A DNA stretch of 64,000 bases from Zelopaecilomyces penicillatus. Its lineage: Eukaryota; Ascomycota; Sordariomycetes; Hypocreales; Pseudodiploosporaceae. A program made the translations under genes and the position numbers. Positions 10,609 through 22,379 of this stretch are shown piece after piece. Numbering within the stretch: position 1 is the stretch's first letter; each line of letters begins with the position of its first letter. The notes beneath the pieces are model-generated. The model was given only the letters and a program-made list of their open reading frames with translations. It had not been told where the DNA came from and searched no databases. The stretch is from NCBI GenBank assembly GCA_005765155.1, contig VCCP01000004.1, positions 5,332,001 to 5,396,000 of the forward strand, in the 5' to 3' direction.

Positions 10609-11844
10609 ATGAAGAAGTTCAGTTGCAGCGTCCTTTTGACGCCAATTGCCATCATCCTTCAGATTGTCATTGTCTGTGGTCTCGGGCTGATCTTGCGCGC
10701 GGGCACCGGGTCATTTGACAATAAAAACCATCTGCCTGCTATGCCTGATCTATACGTCGCTCTGGTAAGTCTTGCGCGAAGCAAATTAGTCGCAGCGCCC
10801 AACTTTGTACAGGTGCGCTAACAATTCTGCCAGATTGACACAGACGACTACAAACGCGTAGTCAATAAGAAAACTTATGTTGGTCTTCCAGACTCGCATG
10901 ACTTCTCCAAGGACAAGGAGTTTTTTGCTCTCTTTCCTGCGCTCTACTGTAGTGGCATGAAAGTAAAGGATCGCTATGAAGTCAACTACTGCACAAGTTG
11001 GGGCAAGCAGCTCTTTGATCAGCAACGGTATGTCTGATGCACCATCTTGTACAGACAATTTGGCTTGTCACATAATATTGCCTCTGCTAACATCCTGATT
11101 GTGATAGGGTATGGAGAGTCTGGGGAGTTGACTTGGTCGATGGCGGCATTATTGGCACCACACCCAAGCTCATCTACATTGGTCTCTTGGTTGCAGCCGC
11201 ATCCACAGGTTTGTCTTTGGTCTTGGGTGTGCTGTCACTGTGCTTTTACTGGTTCTCTGTTGTCGCTACGCTCATGTCATGGGTAAGATATCTCCTCCGC
11301 ATTCTCCCTCTCGCCCCGGTCGCACATTCAGAGTCTAACATTTGTTCTTCTACAGATCTCTACCATCGCCATCGTAGCCACTGCTGGCCTGTCGCACTTC
11401 TTCGTCAGTAAACTCGTATCTTCATCAAAGAACCTTAAAGTCACGGGTTCTGGAAAGATTGTCGCCAAATGGGGTTCTTGGTATAGCCGCTCCATGTGGC
11501 TTGGCTGCGGTCTCGTCATCGCTGCCTCTGTTCTCTGGACCATCATGGCGTGGCGCAGAGCAAAGGCACGCAAGAGCAACAAGAAGACTTCAAGCGCCAG
11601 CATCCCATTGATTGGTCGGCTCCGCAACAAAGAATACAAGAATGGAACTTCAGTCAGCTACAAGCATCTTTCGGCAGAGCACGACATGCTCGAGCCCGAT
11701 TGGCGCGAGCAGTCGCCAAACCCAACATCACCGCCTCATCATGTAACAGCTTATGCTGGATCGCCTCCTGCAAACTCTGGTCAGATGGGGCCAGTTACTA
11801 CAAGGGAAAGCGCATATGAGCCAATGTGGCACCGCACCTCGTGA
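10609..11844 (+). CDS. SUR7/PalI family plasma-membrane protein
   Basis: Four exons, 10609..10764, 10834..11027, 11108..11282 and 11356..11844, encode 337 residues. A first membrane segment spans about residues 8-29. A cysteine-containing extracellular loop follows (LYCSG and YEVNYCTSWG). Three more hydrophobic segments lie at about 140-160, 165-190 and 218-238, and a hydrophilic cytosolic tail rich in Ser, Pro and basic residues ends the protein. This four-span, claudin-like topology is typical of fungal SUR7/PalI proteins, which act in eisosome or MCC membrane domains or in ambient pH sensing. Which branch it belongs to cannot be decided by eye. The start codon follows a CT-rich leader. All introns are standard GT-AG. 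Confidence 0.82.
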
Positions 11845-12335
11845 TAGGATGTTGGAATGGATTATATGTGGTTTTTGTTTGTTTGCATATCCAGGGATTA
11901 ATTACTTGATGAGTATGGCGTCTATGTTGGGGCAAGGGGCGTTCTGGTTTTTTGCTTGGGAAGGGCTGTACACGTATTGAAATGTAATCTACCTAGCGAT
12001 GGGGTTTTGCAGAATCTCTGACGACTCTATGTATAGTCTAGCCATTGATGATTCCTTACTACGAATTTTGAAACCTTTGTTTTGTTCCACATCTTTTGTT
12101 TGGTAAATATCCAATCTGAGGCAGCGTATTGGGCATTGGCGGCATCGCATGGTTGACTCAATGCAGGCGTAACAAAGGCGAGGATGCAAGTTGAGATATG
12201 TAACAATATAGCAGCTATGTAATCTAGGAATGGACCCTAGAGAGGAAAACATATATCGAAGGAAGTGTGCAAGTTTAAAATACAAGGGGCGTGAGGTTGT
12301 TCAACAACTTGGTGCAAGGGCTAGACCATCGACGC
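11845..12335. other. intergenic between convergent genes
   Basis: Convergent 3' flanks of the SUR7-like gene and a small secreted protein gene. Nothing else is recognised. Confidence 0.5.
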
Positions 12336-12993
12336 TCACAGATGGTCAATGTCAATCCAGACTTCTGCAACCAGGTCACCACCATTCAAAATGTTTCCAG
12401 TCCTCAACTTTCCAGAACCTCCTCGGGTTCTGTCATTATTGTCAGCACTCTGCCGCTCATAGTATTCTTCTCCATCTCCAGGGCTGAACTTACTTATTAC
12501 CGTCATATGGGCAACCCATACTCATCCACTGCAGGGCTTGACGGCACTGAGAGGGGCCGAGTCGGTTTGCCATATGGACTCTCATGTCCAGAAACACTTC
12601 AACCTTTCGGCCACCGCCGGATTGCTCAAGCTCGGTGTTCGTTTTGCCATTTATTGTGTGTCGGAATCTTTGGTAGTTGCTACCCTCGTCTACCCTGTTG
12701 AATCTGAACTGTCTGTTGCAGCTCCACTCGATAAGATCGTTAAGATCATTCATGTTGAATATGGCACCGCTGCCGTGACAGTGGGAAATCTCTAAATGGT
12801 TGTTTCCGGATTGGCGGGTCTCGAGGGTGAGTTCGAGATCGGAACCAATGGGGGTAGCTGAGCTTGGGGCTGCAAGCAAAAGAATGGCAGCACCAAGTGC
12901 CTTGGAGGCGGCTAGGATGGCTTCGAGTTGTTAGTAAATTTTGAAACAGTGATGGGTTCAATAGTTGGAGGTTGAATGTGACATACAAGGCAT
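12336..12993 (-). CDS. Small secreted protein of unknown function
   Basis: Three exons on the minus strand: a 7-base first exon 12993..12987, then 12911..12494 and 12429..12336, giving 172 residues. The tiny first exon is inferred. It supplies an in-frame ATG with a clean donor (GTATGT) and creates a good signal peptide (MPSASKALGAAILLLAAPSS). The mature part has four cysteines, in SHCHG, WSCN, SQCRQ and MGCPYD. The last intron has a consensus GTAAGT donor and removes an apparent stop right after GNK, extending the protein by about 30 residues through KTRGGSGKL to DIDHL. I do not recognise the family. Spacing of CR-A-L...GC and the late GG resemble many small fungal effector-like secreted proteins, which is only a general likeness. 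Confidence 0.6.
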
Positions 12994-13937
12994 GTTGATG
13001 GGTTGGTCTTGAGGAAAGATTGACTGTGGTGTTTTTGGCTGGTGATGATGTGAGAACTAAAGCAGAAATACGCTTCTCTTTATATTCATCTTTTACAAGC
13101 ACTTTCTTGAGCAGGCAAGATGGTCTCTTAGCCCACTGCCATGACACAATATTGGACTTCGTGATACTGGCAAGGGGAATGACTCTGTGGCCATGTCGTG
13201 CGAGTGGGCCTTGTCTATTGAACGTTGGACTTGGCATTCCAAGATACATTGGTTTGTAAGCTTTATATCCCCGACAATTGCACTTGGATTTACATTGTTA
13301 CACAAAACAGTGTTACATCGGAAGCGACATATTAAACAGAGACACTTGAGCCTACTTGACCTCTATGTTAATGATATACAGCATGCACTTTTTCATTGAG
13401 AAGCCCGCGCAATTGAGACAATGACTATACACTGTTTCCCCAGAGTTGTCTCCAGATAACTAGCTAGTTATTTAGTCTGAGGTAGTTACGAAGCCCTTAT
13501 TCATGGCACTTCGGAGTTGATTCCGTTACAGGTACAGCCTGCCACTATTTATTCAACAAACTCAAGTAGAATGGGACAACCTGCCGGTTGTACTGCCGCT
13601 TTCGACACCACAAAGAGGAGGTCGTAACATTTATGGGTCCTTATTCTTGTCATTATACCTGATGTATGACTCGCTATGTTGAGGGGGAAGCTATTACTGA
13701 CTCGTTGGAGGATTGTCTGACTGCCTCGTTTGCTGTAGAATACGAGTCATTCTCATTCTTCCCATTCGTGGCACGTTATTCCGAATTGTTGGGCTCGTAT
13801 TAGTTTATTAGGTTGTTAGATTGCGCAGTATTAGTTGATGAGTGGAAGCCGTTGCGATTATGGTTGCCTAGACAGAGCCCATTAATTTGTTGCCATTAGT
13901 ACATCGAGTTCATTAAAATACACATTCTATCGTAACA
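12994..13937. other. intergenic, nothing recognised
   Basis: It holds the promoter of the small secreted protein (towards the left) and the 3' flank of the GT17 gene. No gene or clear repeat is seen. Confidence 0.5.
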
Positions 13938-15095
13938 TCAACCCTTGTAATCCGTAAATCCTGCATTATCGCCGTCCCTGTTCATCATGTAGGCAAATCT
14001 GTCGCTTTCTTTGCGCAAAATCTCAGGCACGTCCTGATTGCTGACAATCTTCTCAAATTTGTCCTGTTGCCGGTCCCACACATCCTTGCCATTCCGCACA
14101 GCGGTGGCGATCCTCTTCTTGTCGCGGTATTTTTCTTGATTCATCCATGTATGCGAAAAACTCGCCATTTTGTTCAAAAACTGCTCAACGGTAGAGAAGC
14201 AGCTGCTGCAGTGCCAGCCTGCATTAGCCAGTGTGCCCTTCTCCAGCTCGCGCAGAAATCGGATGCCTCCATCGCCGTTGCGCAGATTTGTCGGCTTGAT
14301 TGTCCGCCAGCCCTGGAAGGACGTCGCCTGCGGGTGCGACCATTCGTTACCCACGTGGAGGAATTGGAATGAGTAGTAATAGAATTTGGAGGCCAAGGTG
14401 AGGCGACGAGGGAAATTGCAAGTGCGCAAGAGGAGAAGCGTCTGCGGTCGTGGAATTTCATCGACATCGGCGACAACTAAAACGTCGCCAAAGTCGGGCG
14501 CCTGGCGACCTCGAAGGCGCGGAATGACTTGCTCGTATGTCGCATCGCGCTGCAAGTCCTCGTAATCCCAAGCGCGCTTTGGCTTGAATGAGCTCGGGTA
14601 TTCCAATTTGTGATAGATGATTTTGTCGTGGTAGGGCTTGAATCTGTCCCAGTTGTCGGCAATGACGAGCGGCTTGGCATTTCCTTGGAAGGATTTTGGC
14701 GCCTCGACCACGATGAAGTAATCGACAAAGTTGTAGAGGGTGTGCAAGCGAATCTCGAGAAAGTCCAGCTCAGAGTTGACCATGATCAAGTCGTATATTT
14801 TGCGCCCGCCCGTGGGCGACTTTGGCTGGAAGACGGAGTAGCCATGGGCATTGCAGAATTCGCGGCTGGATTCCGAATTGTAGTATTCGAGGCTCTCCTG
14901 TGTAGATGGCGCCGAGAAATTTAATCCGCTTGGCAAATGCAGCCCTAAATCAGTGGCGGATATGACATGTTGCGGATGCGGTTGCAGGTGGTGCGGCTGC
15001 TTCGTGGAGGTCGGAGATCTGGCAAAGAAGGTAAAGGCCGAAACGCAAAAGAGAATGAGAACCGCCAGACTCAGCCTAGACGCCACGTTGCGCAT
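13938..15095 (-). CDS. GT17 family glycosyltransferase (beta-1,4-GlcNAc transferase-like)
   Basis: A single uninterrupted frame of 385 residues. It is a type II membrane protein: a short cytosolic N-terminus, one membrane anchor at about residues 8-26 (LAVLILFCVSAFTFF), a Pro/His-rich stem and a lumenal catalytic domain. Family signatures are YDLIMVNSELDFLEIRLHTL, YFIVVEAPKSFQG, an acidic VVADVDEIPRP motif probably involved in donor or metal binding, and AGWHCSSCFST. GT17 includes animal MGAT3, which adds bisecting GlcNAc in the Golgi. Fungal members share the fold but their acceptors are largely undefined, so the exact reaction is inferred. The gene is intact, without introns, and upstream DNA is CT/GA-rich. 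Confidence 0.9.
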   Translation of the reverse strand: MRNVASRLSLAVLILFCVSAFTFFARSPTSTKQPHHLQPHPQHVISATDLGLHLPSGLNFSAPSTQESLEYYNSESSREFCNAHGYSVFQPKSPTGGRKIYDLIMVNSELDFLEIRLHTLYNFVDYFIVVEAPKSFQGNAKPLVIADNWDRFKPYHDKIIYHKLEYPSSFKPKRAWDYEDLQRDATYEQVIPRLRGRQAPDFGDVLVVADVDEIPRPQTLLLLRTCNFPRRLTLASKFYYYSFQFLHVGNEWSHPQATSFQGWRTIKPTNLRNGDGGIRFLRELEKGTLANAGWHCSSCFSTVEQFLNKMASFSHTWMNQEKYRDKKRIATAVRNGKDVWDRQQDKFEKIVSNQDVPEILRKESDRFAYMMNRDGDNAGFTDYKG

Positions 15096-15606
15096 CGTTC
15101 ATTTATTATTATCGCGCGCAACTCCCGTCCGTCAACAAAAACGTGGGAGAAGAAGAGAAAGAGAGTGTCGTGTGTGGGGGAGAGAGAGTGTGTGGGGGAG
15201 GGAGGCCTTCATGATGTATCTGCCTTCGTATCCCCGTACTCGCAATCAGCGGCTCTTTTTGCCCATGACGATCTATCCGCTGATCAGCCGAGTAATAGAT
15301 AGGGCAGCTTTTATCAGTCACGAGAAGAAAAGGCGAATGGCCAGCAAAAAGTCATTCATTTCACGGTTTGGCGGTTCGGGAGACCAGCGAGGATCTGACA
15401 TGCATGACACTTGTCAAAATGCGGCACTAGTTTCGTTTGAGCCTTGCCAAGCGCTGTCAATCTCTATGCAATGCAATGTGTTGCTCGTATTGTTTGTATG
15501 TACTATGTATAAATACGATATGTAAGCAGCTAAGCAGGTAATATATACACCATGAATCTTAATAAAAGGCACGTGTGCTCCCCCTAAATGAATTGAATGA
15601 CACTCC
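15096..15606. other. intergenic between GT17 promoter and chitinase 3' end
   Basis: It contains a purine-rich GAGAGAGTGTGTGGGG-type stretch near 15160-15200 in the GT17 upstream region. No gene is recognised. Confidence 0.45.
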
Positions 15607-16647
15607 TCATGACAGCCGACCCTTCATGTTGTCGCCAAAGGTCCAGCCTTTGGAGCCATCCCAGTTGATGGACCAAGTCATCAGGCCCTTGAGCGCGCCC
15701 TTATAGTGATCCCAAGCTTGGCCCACCAGGTTTGGCGACATGTAACCACCGCCAGCGCCTGTCTGTGCGGGCAGACCGGGAACCTGCTTGTCGTAGGGGA
15801 CGCGGACGGTGGTGCCCTCGATGACGAGACCTTTGTTGAGGCAGTCGGTTTGCGCAATGAAGCCCTGGACGGTGCCGGCGTTGTATGAGTCGCCCGAGCA
15901 GCCGTACATGGCGCCGTTGTAGTACTGCATGTTCAACCACCACAGACGGCCGTTGTCGGCGTACTTCTTGATGATGGGGAGATAGGATCCCCAGATGGAG
16001 CCGTATGTCACGCTGCCGCCAGTGACATAGGCTGTCTCGGGCGCCATGGTCAGGCCAAAGTTGGCAGGCATCTGCGCAAGAACACCGTCGATGATGCGGA
16101 TCAGGTTGGCCTGCGTTGGGGACAGTCGGTTGATGCTGCCGCTGCCAATCAAGCCGGCCTCGATATCGATATCAATGCCGTCAAAGTTGTACTCCTTGAG
16201 GATGGGCACAATGGTCGAGATGAACCTGTCGGCAACCACGCTGGAGCTGAGATCGACGGCTGCAGTAGCACCGCCAATCGACATGAGGATGGTGGCGCCG
16301 GCTGCCTTGGCCTGGCACATCTCTGCCGGGCTTGCGACCTTGACACCAGTGTCCATGCCGTCCTTCCACAGGACTGTGCCGTCGGGAAGAATAACGGGGA
16401 AGGCGGCGTTGATCACGTTGTAGCCGTGTTGCCGGATCTGAGGGTTCTGAATGGGTGTCCAGCCGAAAGGGGGGTGCACGCCATTCTTTGCGCCGTCCCA
16501 GTTCTCCCAGTATCCTTGGAGGACTTTACCGGCTGGCTTTCCCTTTGTTGCGCATTTGTCGGCTTGCGCGAAAGCTGGCTGGGCGCCGAATAATGTGGAT
16601 GCCAGCATGGGCAGCACCATGAGCCCGGCGTTGAGGAAAGGCGCCAT
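15607..16647 (-). CDS. Secreted GH18 chitinase
   Basis: A single frame of 346 residues from the ATG at 16647, in context ACCATGG; the frame also extends upstream without a better ATG. A signal peptide (MAPFLNAGLMVLPMLAS...AFAQA) is followed by a single GH18 TIM-barrel domain. The substrate-binding strand reads ILMSIGGATA and the catalytic motif DGIDIDIE near residue 175 supplies the acid/base Glu. Later strands MAPETAYV, WWLNMQYYN and GLMTWSINWDG complete the barrel. It should hydrolyse chitin or chitooligosaccharides outside the cell, in wall remodelling, nutrition or attack on other fungi or arthropods. No carbohydrate-binding module is present. The compact architecture (QGYWENWDG start) resembles bacterial-type GH18 enzymes, a possible sign of an old transfer, unproven here. 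Confidence 0.93.
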   Translation of the reverse strand: MAPFLNAGLMVLPMLASTLFGAQPAFAQADKCATKGKPAGKVLQGYWENWDGAKNGVHPPFGWTPIQNPQIRQHGYNVINAAFPVILPDGTVLWKDGMDTGVKVASPAEMCQAKAAGATILMSIGGATAAVDLSSSVVADRFISTIVPILKEYNFDGIDIDIEAGLIGSGSINRLSPTQANLIRIIDGVLAQMPANFGLTMAPETAYVTGGSVTYGSIWGSYLPIIKKYADNGRLWWLNMQYYNGAMYGCSGDSYNAGTVQGFIAQTDCLNKGLVIEGTTVRVPYDKQVPGLPAQTGAGGGYMSPNLVGQAWDHYKGALKGLMTWSINWDGSKGWTFGDNMKGRLS

Positions 16648-17740
16648 GGTTTTATAAACACACAAGGAGTTCAAGAAAAGGTTAAGGAGGGTTTCTGAAG
16701 CTGAACAGAATAGTACTGTATCGATCTACCAGCGAGGATACAGAAGCCTGTTCACAGTAAGGTAAGGAATGATGAGTTTTATAATTCTTCCAAGCTCTAT
16801 CGTAGGGGGCGTTGAGAGGGTTTTATAAAGAGTGCAAAATGCAGCACACGCCGTCTCACTGCTTCCGCTCACCGCATCACACATCAGTTGTGCGTGCCAT
16901 CAGAAGGTAGCATCACTGACTACCAAATCGGTTGGGGTATGATTTCTGTCTTGTGACTTCTTTTTTTTTCCCCTTCTACGCGCTCGATGCTTCCAGAAAA
17001 GCTGTAACGTAGGATACCTATTCCGTCCGCTTTCCGATATCCCCAGTTTCTTTGGTAATGTAATGGGGGGGTCACCACATGAACCGGCTGTGGGGTAAAA
17101 TAGATTAAGCGCAGTCAGTGAAGGAACGGACGGACCTGGCATTAGCATCGGAGGCACACACACGATAGCCAAGGATGATGGGTAGATCGCTGATCTCTTC
17201 AGGAACGGGAGGGTGATCACGAACCCCTTTCTTGGGGAACGGATGCACGTTACCTGTGGGTAGGTAGTGATATGCAGAGGTTACATTTCCTGTCAAGGCA
17301 TGTGACATTGGGGTAAAGTATCATCAAGTACCGAGCTGTTTATGTTTCTTGGTGGTAGTATGGTCCGTTACAGGTAAAATGTCCGGCGTGGAGCAAGGGT
17401 GGTGTTTGGCTGGATTAGGCAGGTGAGTTTGGATGGCCTCAATTCGGCGGTAATGTTCATAGCCGGCGACCAAAGAAGAAATCACCAGTGGGATATATTA
17501 GCAATCTACTAGAATATCAATTAAAAGATGTAAGTTTATTGTCGGACCAAATGTTCCATCACAAAGACAAAGGGAGTAGATCGGTTGTTGTGTTATTAGT
17601 ATGATTATTCTATCTCGTGATCGTAATGATGATCGTGATCATATCAGCTTAAACAGACATTACGCTACATCTCAGACTTCCCATCAGCCGTGCCGGCCAT
17701 TGTACTTCCAACATCCCCACTTGTTACTTAGAATCTAAAT
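16648..17740. other. intergenic, chitinase promoter side
   Basis: A palindromic TATA-like stretch (TTTTATAAAG) lies at about 16820, some 170 bases upstream of the chitinase start. No gene is seen in the rest. Confidence 0.5.
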
Positions 17741-18752
17741 CTAAGGGTTGCAGTTGCGGTCATAAATCTTATATCGCTCACAGCGACCCGCCAGCCACGG
17801 CTCGACATCAACGGAGCCAAGGTTACAATACTTGGGGCCATTGTCGTCGCCAAACTGGAACGCCTTGCACAGCGCGTTGGACTTGCAGCGAGCCGCGCAG
17901 GCCGAGACTGTGTTGTAAACACCAATAGTTTGCTCCAAAAGATACTGGGGAATGCGGCAGGATATGATTCCGCACAAAACGCCCTTGGTGACGGTCTGCG
18001 TGGCGGCGACGTTGGAGGTGCTTGTAGATGTGAGATCGAGTGTCTCAGTGGGGGTGGGGGCGAATTCCTTAACGATGTATGTTTTATTAGTAAAAAAGAT
18101 CAAAGATAGGTCTCATGGTGTTGGGAGATACTTACGGTGTTGGTGTTTGTCACCGTTGCGGTGGTCAAGGTGATGCTCTCCTGGATCGCCGGGGATGGGC
18201 TGGCGATGAAGCACGAACAGGCGCTGCTCACCCGCTGAACGGGGTATGATGCAGACAGCCAGGGGGGGTAGGCTGCGTTGTTGACATCGCGTTTGACGTA
18301 TCTCGGGTCCGGGATTGTAGTGTACTGGGTCACCGTCTCCGTCCCGGTGGTCACAACAACTCCGCTGTGAAATGAAACGATTATTAGCATTCTCCACATC
18401 CCCATCAGAGACAAACACATGTTTAGCCAACTCACACGACATGGTTGCTGGTGATAGTCACAGCAGGAGGAGTCTCAGTAATCGTCTTCTGCTCTGTCGC
18501 AATGTCGTAAAACGTGTTTGTCACGGTAGATTGGATAAACGTGGAACAAAAGACACTGGCGCTGGAGCTGTATCGCTTGTCGCGCAGGTTGCGCAAGCAG
18601 TTGTCGGCGTTGCACACAGCGGCGCGTCTGTCGAGAATGGGGTTGACGCTTTGGTCCATGACCCCGCCGGCATGTTGCACGAGTGGTGAGTCCGATGGGA
18701 CGGCAATGGCAGCGGCGTGAGCCGCAAGGAGGGCCAGAAGCTTAGGCTGCAT
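17741..18752 (-). CDS. Secreted Ser/Thr-rich protein with apple/PAN-like C-terminal domain
   Basis: Three exons on the minus strand, 18752..18436, 18364..18136 and 18067..17741, encode 290 residues. An N-terminal signal peptide (MQPKLLALLAAHAAAIAVP) is followed by a KR-containing Cys-bearing segment, a long Thr/Val-rich stretch likely to be O-glycosylated (including TTGTETVTQYTTIPDP), and a C-terminal domain of about 75 residues with regularly spaced cysteines: VLCGIISCRIP, SACAARCKS, ALCKAFQFG, KYCNLG and RCERYKIYDRNC. That spacing and the CKAFQFG...CNLG pattern fit apple/PAN-like modules, which bind protein or carbohydrate. The protein is extracellular or wall-associated by inference. Splice sites are consensus and frames agree. 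Confidence 0.78.
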
Positions 18753-21275
18753 TGTGAAGTTGTGATTGTCTTATTGTAAGACAGACAGACAGACGACTGT
18801 AGATGTCTCAGTCTCTAGGGTCTCCGGTGATTCTGGTGGGTGGAAGATGGAGAGCTGCGTGATGGGGATTTTGTAAAACACCGCGCCGTCTGCCATCCTT
18901 TATAAGTGTCTGTTATCAAGCATTCACGGCAAATACTCATCCATCTTCCGCCCATACCTGCGATCATTCGGTTCACGGCTCCAAGCGCAAGCAAGCTGGA
19001 CGTGATCTATTGACTGTGGCGTGGGTGCTAGATCACAACCTGTCCAGCTGTCAAAACGCTCACAGAAGAAGCCGCTGTCTATACTAAACCACCTCCTATG
19101 ATCATATTCTTGCTACCAGTAACAACGGGATGACATTAGTGTCAAGCTTTTTTGGGAACAGATCATTCACCGATAGTTACAAACGCGGCAAACGGCAGTT
19201 CGTTCCAGGCCCGGAGATCCTTGGCAGGGCGTCGATCCGTTTGGGATAGCTCCCAGTTCAGCTTCCAGCCCTAATCTCCTCCCAAATGCCAATGGCTTTG
19301 TGTTAGCCTCAGTCATGGCTAGGATCTATTGGCAGTGCAGCTCAGCCTCTTGACAGCTCCCGTCGGTAGTGCGCTGCATCTGCAAGGTCCAGAACCGTTG
19401 GGCGGGCTTTTATAATATGGCATCCCGGACTTTTCACATGACAGCATAGCCACTCTGCCATGGCGGCTGTTGCTATAAACTAGGGATACATCCACTATCG
19501 GTTGAATGGGTGGACCAAGCGTAGCTTAATGGCACTCATATGAAAACTCACAGTATTTTATGTCATTTATCTCGATTCACCTAAAATCACAGCATAGCGT
19601 CCAGGGAATGTGGGCAACAAAGCGCCAGCCACAGTCTAAGAACGTTGGTTTAGCCCAGATAACAACTCGCTGCAATGTCGCCATTCAGGTCGTGATGTAA
19701 AGGCATTTAGCGGTCGCCTGTCTAATGGGAATCAACTAGATAAACCACGTAGAGATATGGCACGACGGATTGCACCATGGATATTTTGGATGCCCAACAG
19801 AAGCTGTAGCTCATCATACTCGCCTTGCGACTGATCCGGCCCCCCTCTTAGCCAAGCTGGCGTTCACATCATCTCACGTGTGGCTGTCAACCATGTCTTG
19901 GCCGTCTACCAAGCTCCACAAACGAATTGATGCATTAGACATGGTCATTCATATGGCAGTTATATCATAGATAATCCCTATTCTCCGACGGCAATTGGTA
20001 CACTTGCGTCTGTCAATGTTCAAACACGGTCAAGCATCTTCGGCACTCTTCTATCGAATCCCCATCTATCCATCCCCCCCATCCCTGGCGCCCACTAAAA
20101 GGGATACGTTCCGGTCGCACCCAACGGATACCTACAGTAATATCTTCCTGCGCGATGTGGCAGCTAGCATTGACGGCTTCATGCCAACGGCTTGTGAGTA
20201 ACCATGTGTTCTGTGGCGCTATGTGAAAAAGTGTATTACCGCCCCTCCCATTCTTTATACTAGCATATTTTATTTTAAAAGTAAATCACATTATGCACTC
20301 CTTTGTTTCTTTTGTGATAGGATTTTGAGGATTCTCTCAGCAATGAAAATCGCGGCTTTTCATGTACGGGCAGAGATACCCTATACAGACAGCCTGCATT
20401 TAACCCAGCTCTAATGCCTGTACTCCACAATAAATCCATGCAGATTTATAATCACGACATATTACTTGCACAAAGCGATGTGCTACATTCTGACAGATGG
20501 ACTTGTTTCACTCTGCTCATAACAGTACCAATGAGAACATACTCCCGGAATTGGATGTGGAATGTATCACAGGCACCGAAGACTAAATATCCATCTGTTT
20601 GTCTGTGAAGTTCGAGATCAAAGAACATGAAAAGCCCCGTTCTAGGCTAGCGTTTGGCTGTTGGAATACCGAATTTCTCGGCAGCCCACCCCGGAATCGG
20701 GGTCTCCGCAGTTTTGGGAACTCGATCTCGGCACCCCACCTCGCGTCAGGCCAAGTGCTGAGAATATCCGGGGGCTTAGTGGGAGGCCCAGAGTACCAAC
20801 CGTTGCATGATGACGACTCTAGGCGGTTGTTAATGGTCAATTTCCCCTTCACACGGAAGAAGCCGGTCTATTACAAAGCCAAATTCTTTGCAAGAGCGTG
20901 TTGGTCCCCAGTTTTAGTCTTACTTGATCGAGTAACGAGAACGTGGGGTTGCAGTAAGAAACCGTAAGCAGCTTAACCAGGTAATAAGCTTGATTCGGGA
21001 CGGTGCACTTTGCATCTACGTTGGAGATCAAATATCCTATTCTAGTATGGCGGCTTCTTGTATGCATGTCTCAGTATGAAGTAATTTTCCTTGGCATTTG
21101 TAGGTCTCATCAAAGCAGGTACGGCGTATATATACTGACGTTCAGAACCGCGTAACGATCTACAAATTCTATTTCCCACTTCCAACTTATTCTCATACTT
21201 GTCTCTTCGTTCAATCTAAGCAAACGAACCATTTATGCCCCAAGGCAACCCGGTTAACTCCATCGCGACTACATA
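18753..21275. other. 2.5-kb gene-free stretch
   Basis: Only short, low-quality frames are present. A GACA tandem tract lies at about 18779-18795. A TATATATA box at 21127 probably serves the small secreted gene to the right. I see no conserved domain, tRNA or clear transposon. Confidence 0.45.
21127..21134 (+). promoter_or_regulatory. TATA box of small secreted gene
   Basis: TATATATA, about 150 bases upstream of the start codon at 21276. Confidence 0.45.
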
Positions 21276-21576
21276 ATGCATTCTACAACACTTTTTGGGT
21301 TCATCAGCAGCATGCTCATGCTTGGATGGGTATGTCGAGTTCTTCGAATGCATGTGTACATATGAACTTGCTGTTAACATACCACCACAGGGCGTTGAAT
21401 CGGTCCTAGCTTGTGACGATGGCAGCCAGATCTGCTATTATCAGCCAGGCCAAGGGCCACAGTTGAGGACATGCCAGGGAGGCAACTGGGCGGTTGTTAC
21501 AAAGTGCTGCAGCCGGTGCGAATACAAAGTTTGCCAGAACCCAACAAAGCCTACCCGGGGAAAATGCCCCCTCTAG
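21276..21576 (+). CDS. Small secreted cysteine-rich protein
   Basis: Two exons, 21276..21329 and 21391..21576, encode 79 residues. The signal peptide starts MHSTTLFGFISSMLMLGWG. The mature peptide of about 55 residues carries eight cysteines: LACDDG, QICYYQ, RTCQGG, TKCCSRCEYKVC and GKCPL. The intron has a GTATGT donor and CACCACAG acceptor. Short length, signal peptide and high Cys content fit an effector or defence-type peptide; no family is recognised. It sits 0.8 kb upstream of the HR-PKS on the same strand, with its own TATA box. Confidence 0.7.
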
Positions 21577-22379
21577 ACAATAGGTGCTGCCGAAGATACA
21601 CACACTGTAATAGCCGATGGACTGATGTGGACGGGTGAATCTGTCAAGTCTTTGAGGTGTTAAAGGGAGGCGGCGTTTCTGCGTCTTTAACATCTCATCA
21701 CACCCACGAGGAATTGACAACTATTCTGCTGTTTTTCCGAGCTATCGTCTTGTCAATTGAACATTATGATAGAATAATAGAGCTTAATGACCTTATTATT
21801 TTTATTTATCTCCGATCGGGTTTTCGTGATTGCATTGCGTAATCTTCCTGGGTAGATCTTGCGAGACAACCTAGTGGTGCACTTTGGCTTCTACCACAAT
21901 CTTGGCTAAAGAATTGTCTGCATTAGGAAATATGAAGTCAATTACGCGCAAAGAATACATATCGGAAAGAGAGGCTATATTAGTTCACAGTAGATTTTGT
22001 CGTCTGCTATTGCGGCTCGCGGAGAATAGTGTGGGATAAGGCTTATAAATACGATATTCGACGCTGTGCCATGCTCCAATCTGAATTGGCTCCAACTAAA
22101 TCATGATGTGTGCGAATTGGCAGATCTACATGTTTGGTCATGCCAGCGGTGGGCCCAATAGTAAGCTCCGCTTCCAGCGGGCGCATTTTATCAATCACTC
22201 CATCATAAACACGGCCATTGCCCCAATGGGAGAGGTTGGCATGAGTCAAGGACACATGACACTCTATGGAGTAGATTCGTATACAGAAGAGGACAGGCTT
22301 TGTATCATTAAGCAACGTACATACCTTCATCCGTGCGTCTCTCATGTTTGTATACCGGTGATTCCAATTTTTAGCAATA
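21577..22379. other. PKS upstream region
   Basis: It holds the 3' flank of the small secreted gene and the PKS promoter. A TATAAATA element is at 22044. No gene is recognised. Confidence 0.5.
22044..22051 (+). promoter_or_regulatory. TATA-like element upstream of the HR-PKS
   Basis: TATAAATA lies about 330 bases before the PKS start codon. The distance implies a long leader if it is used. Confidence 0.35.

Noticed and set aside
16648..16674. Upstream extension of the chitinase frame
   Set aside because: The extension begins at a TTG, not an ATG. The ATG at 16647 has a strong context and directly opens the signal peptide.
20599..20967. 122-residue frame on the plus strand
   Set aside because: It has no signal, domain or splice partner, and its composition resembles promoter DNA read by chance.
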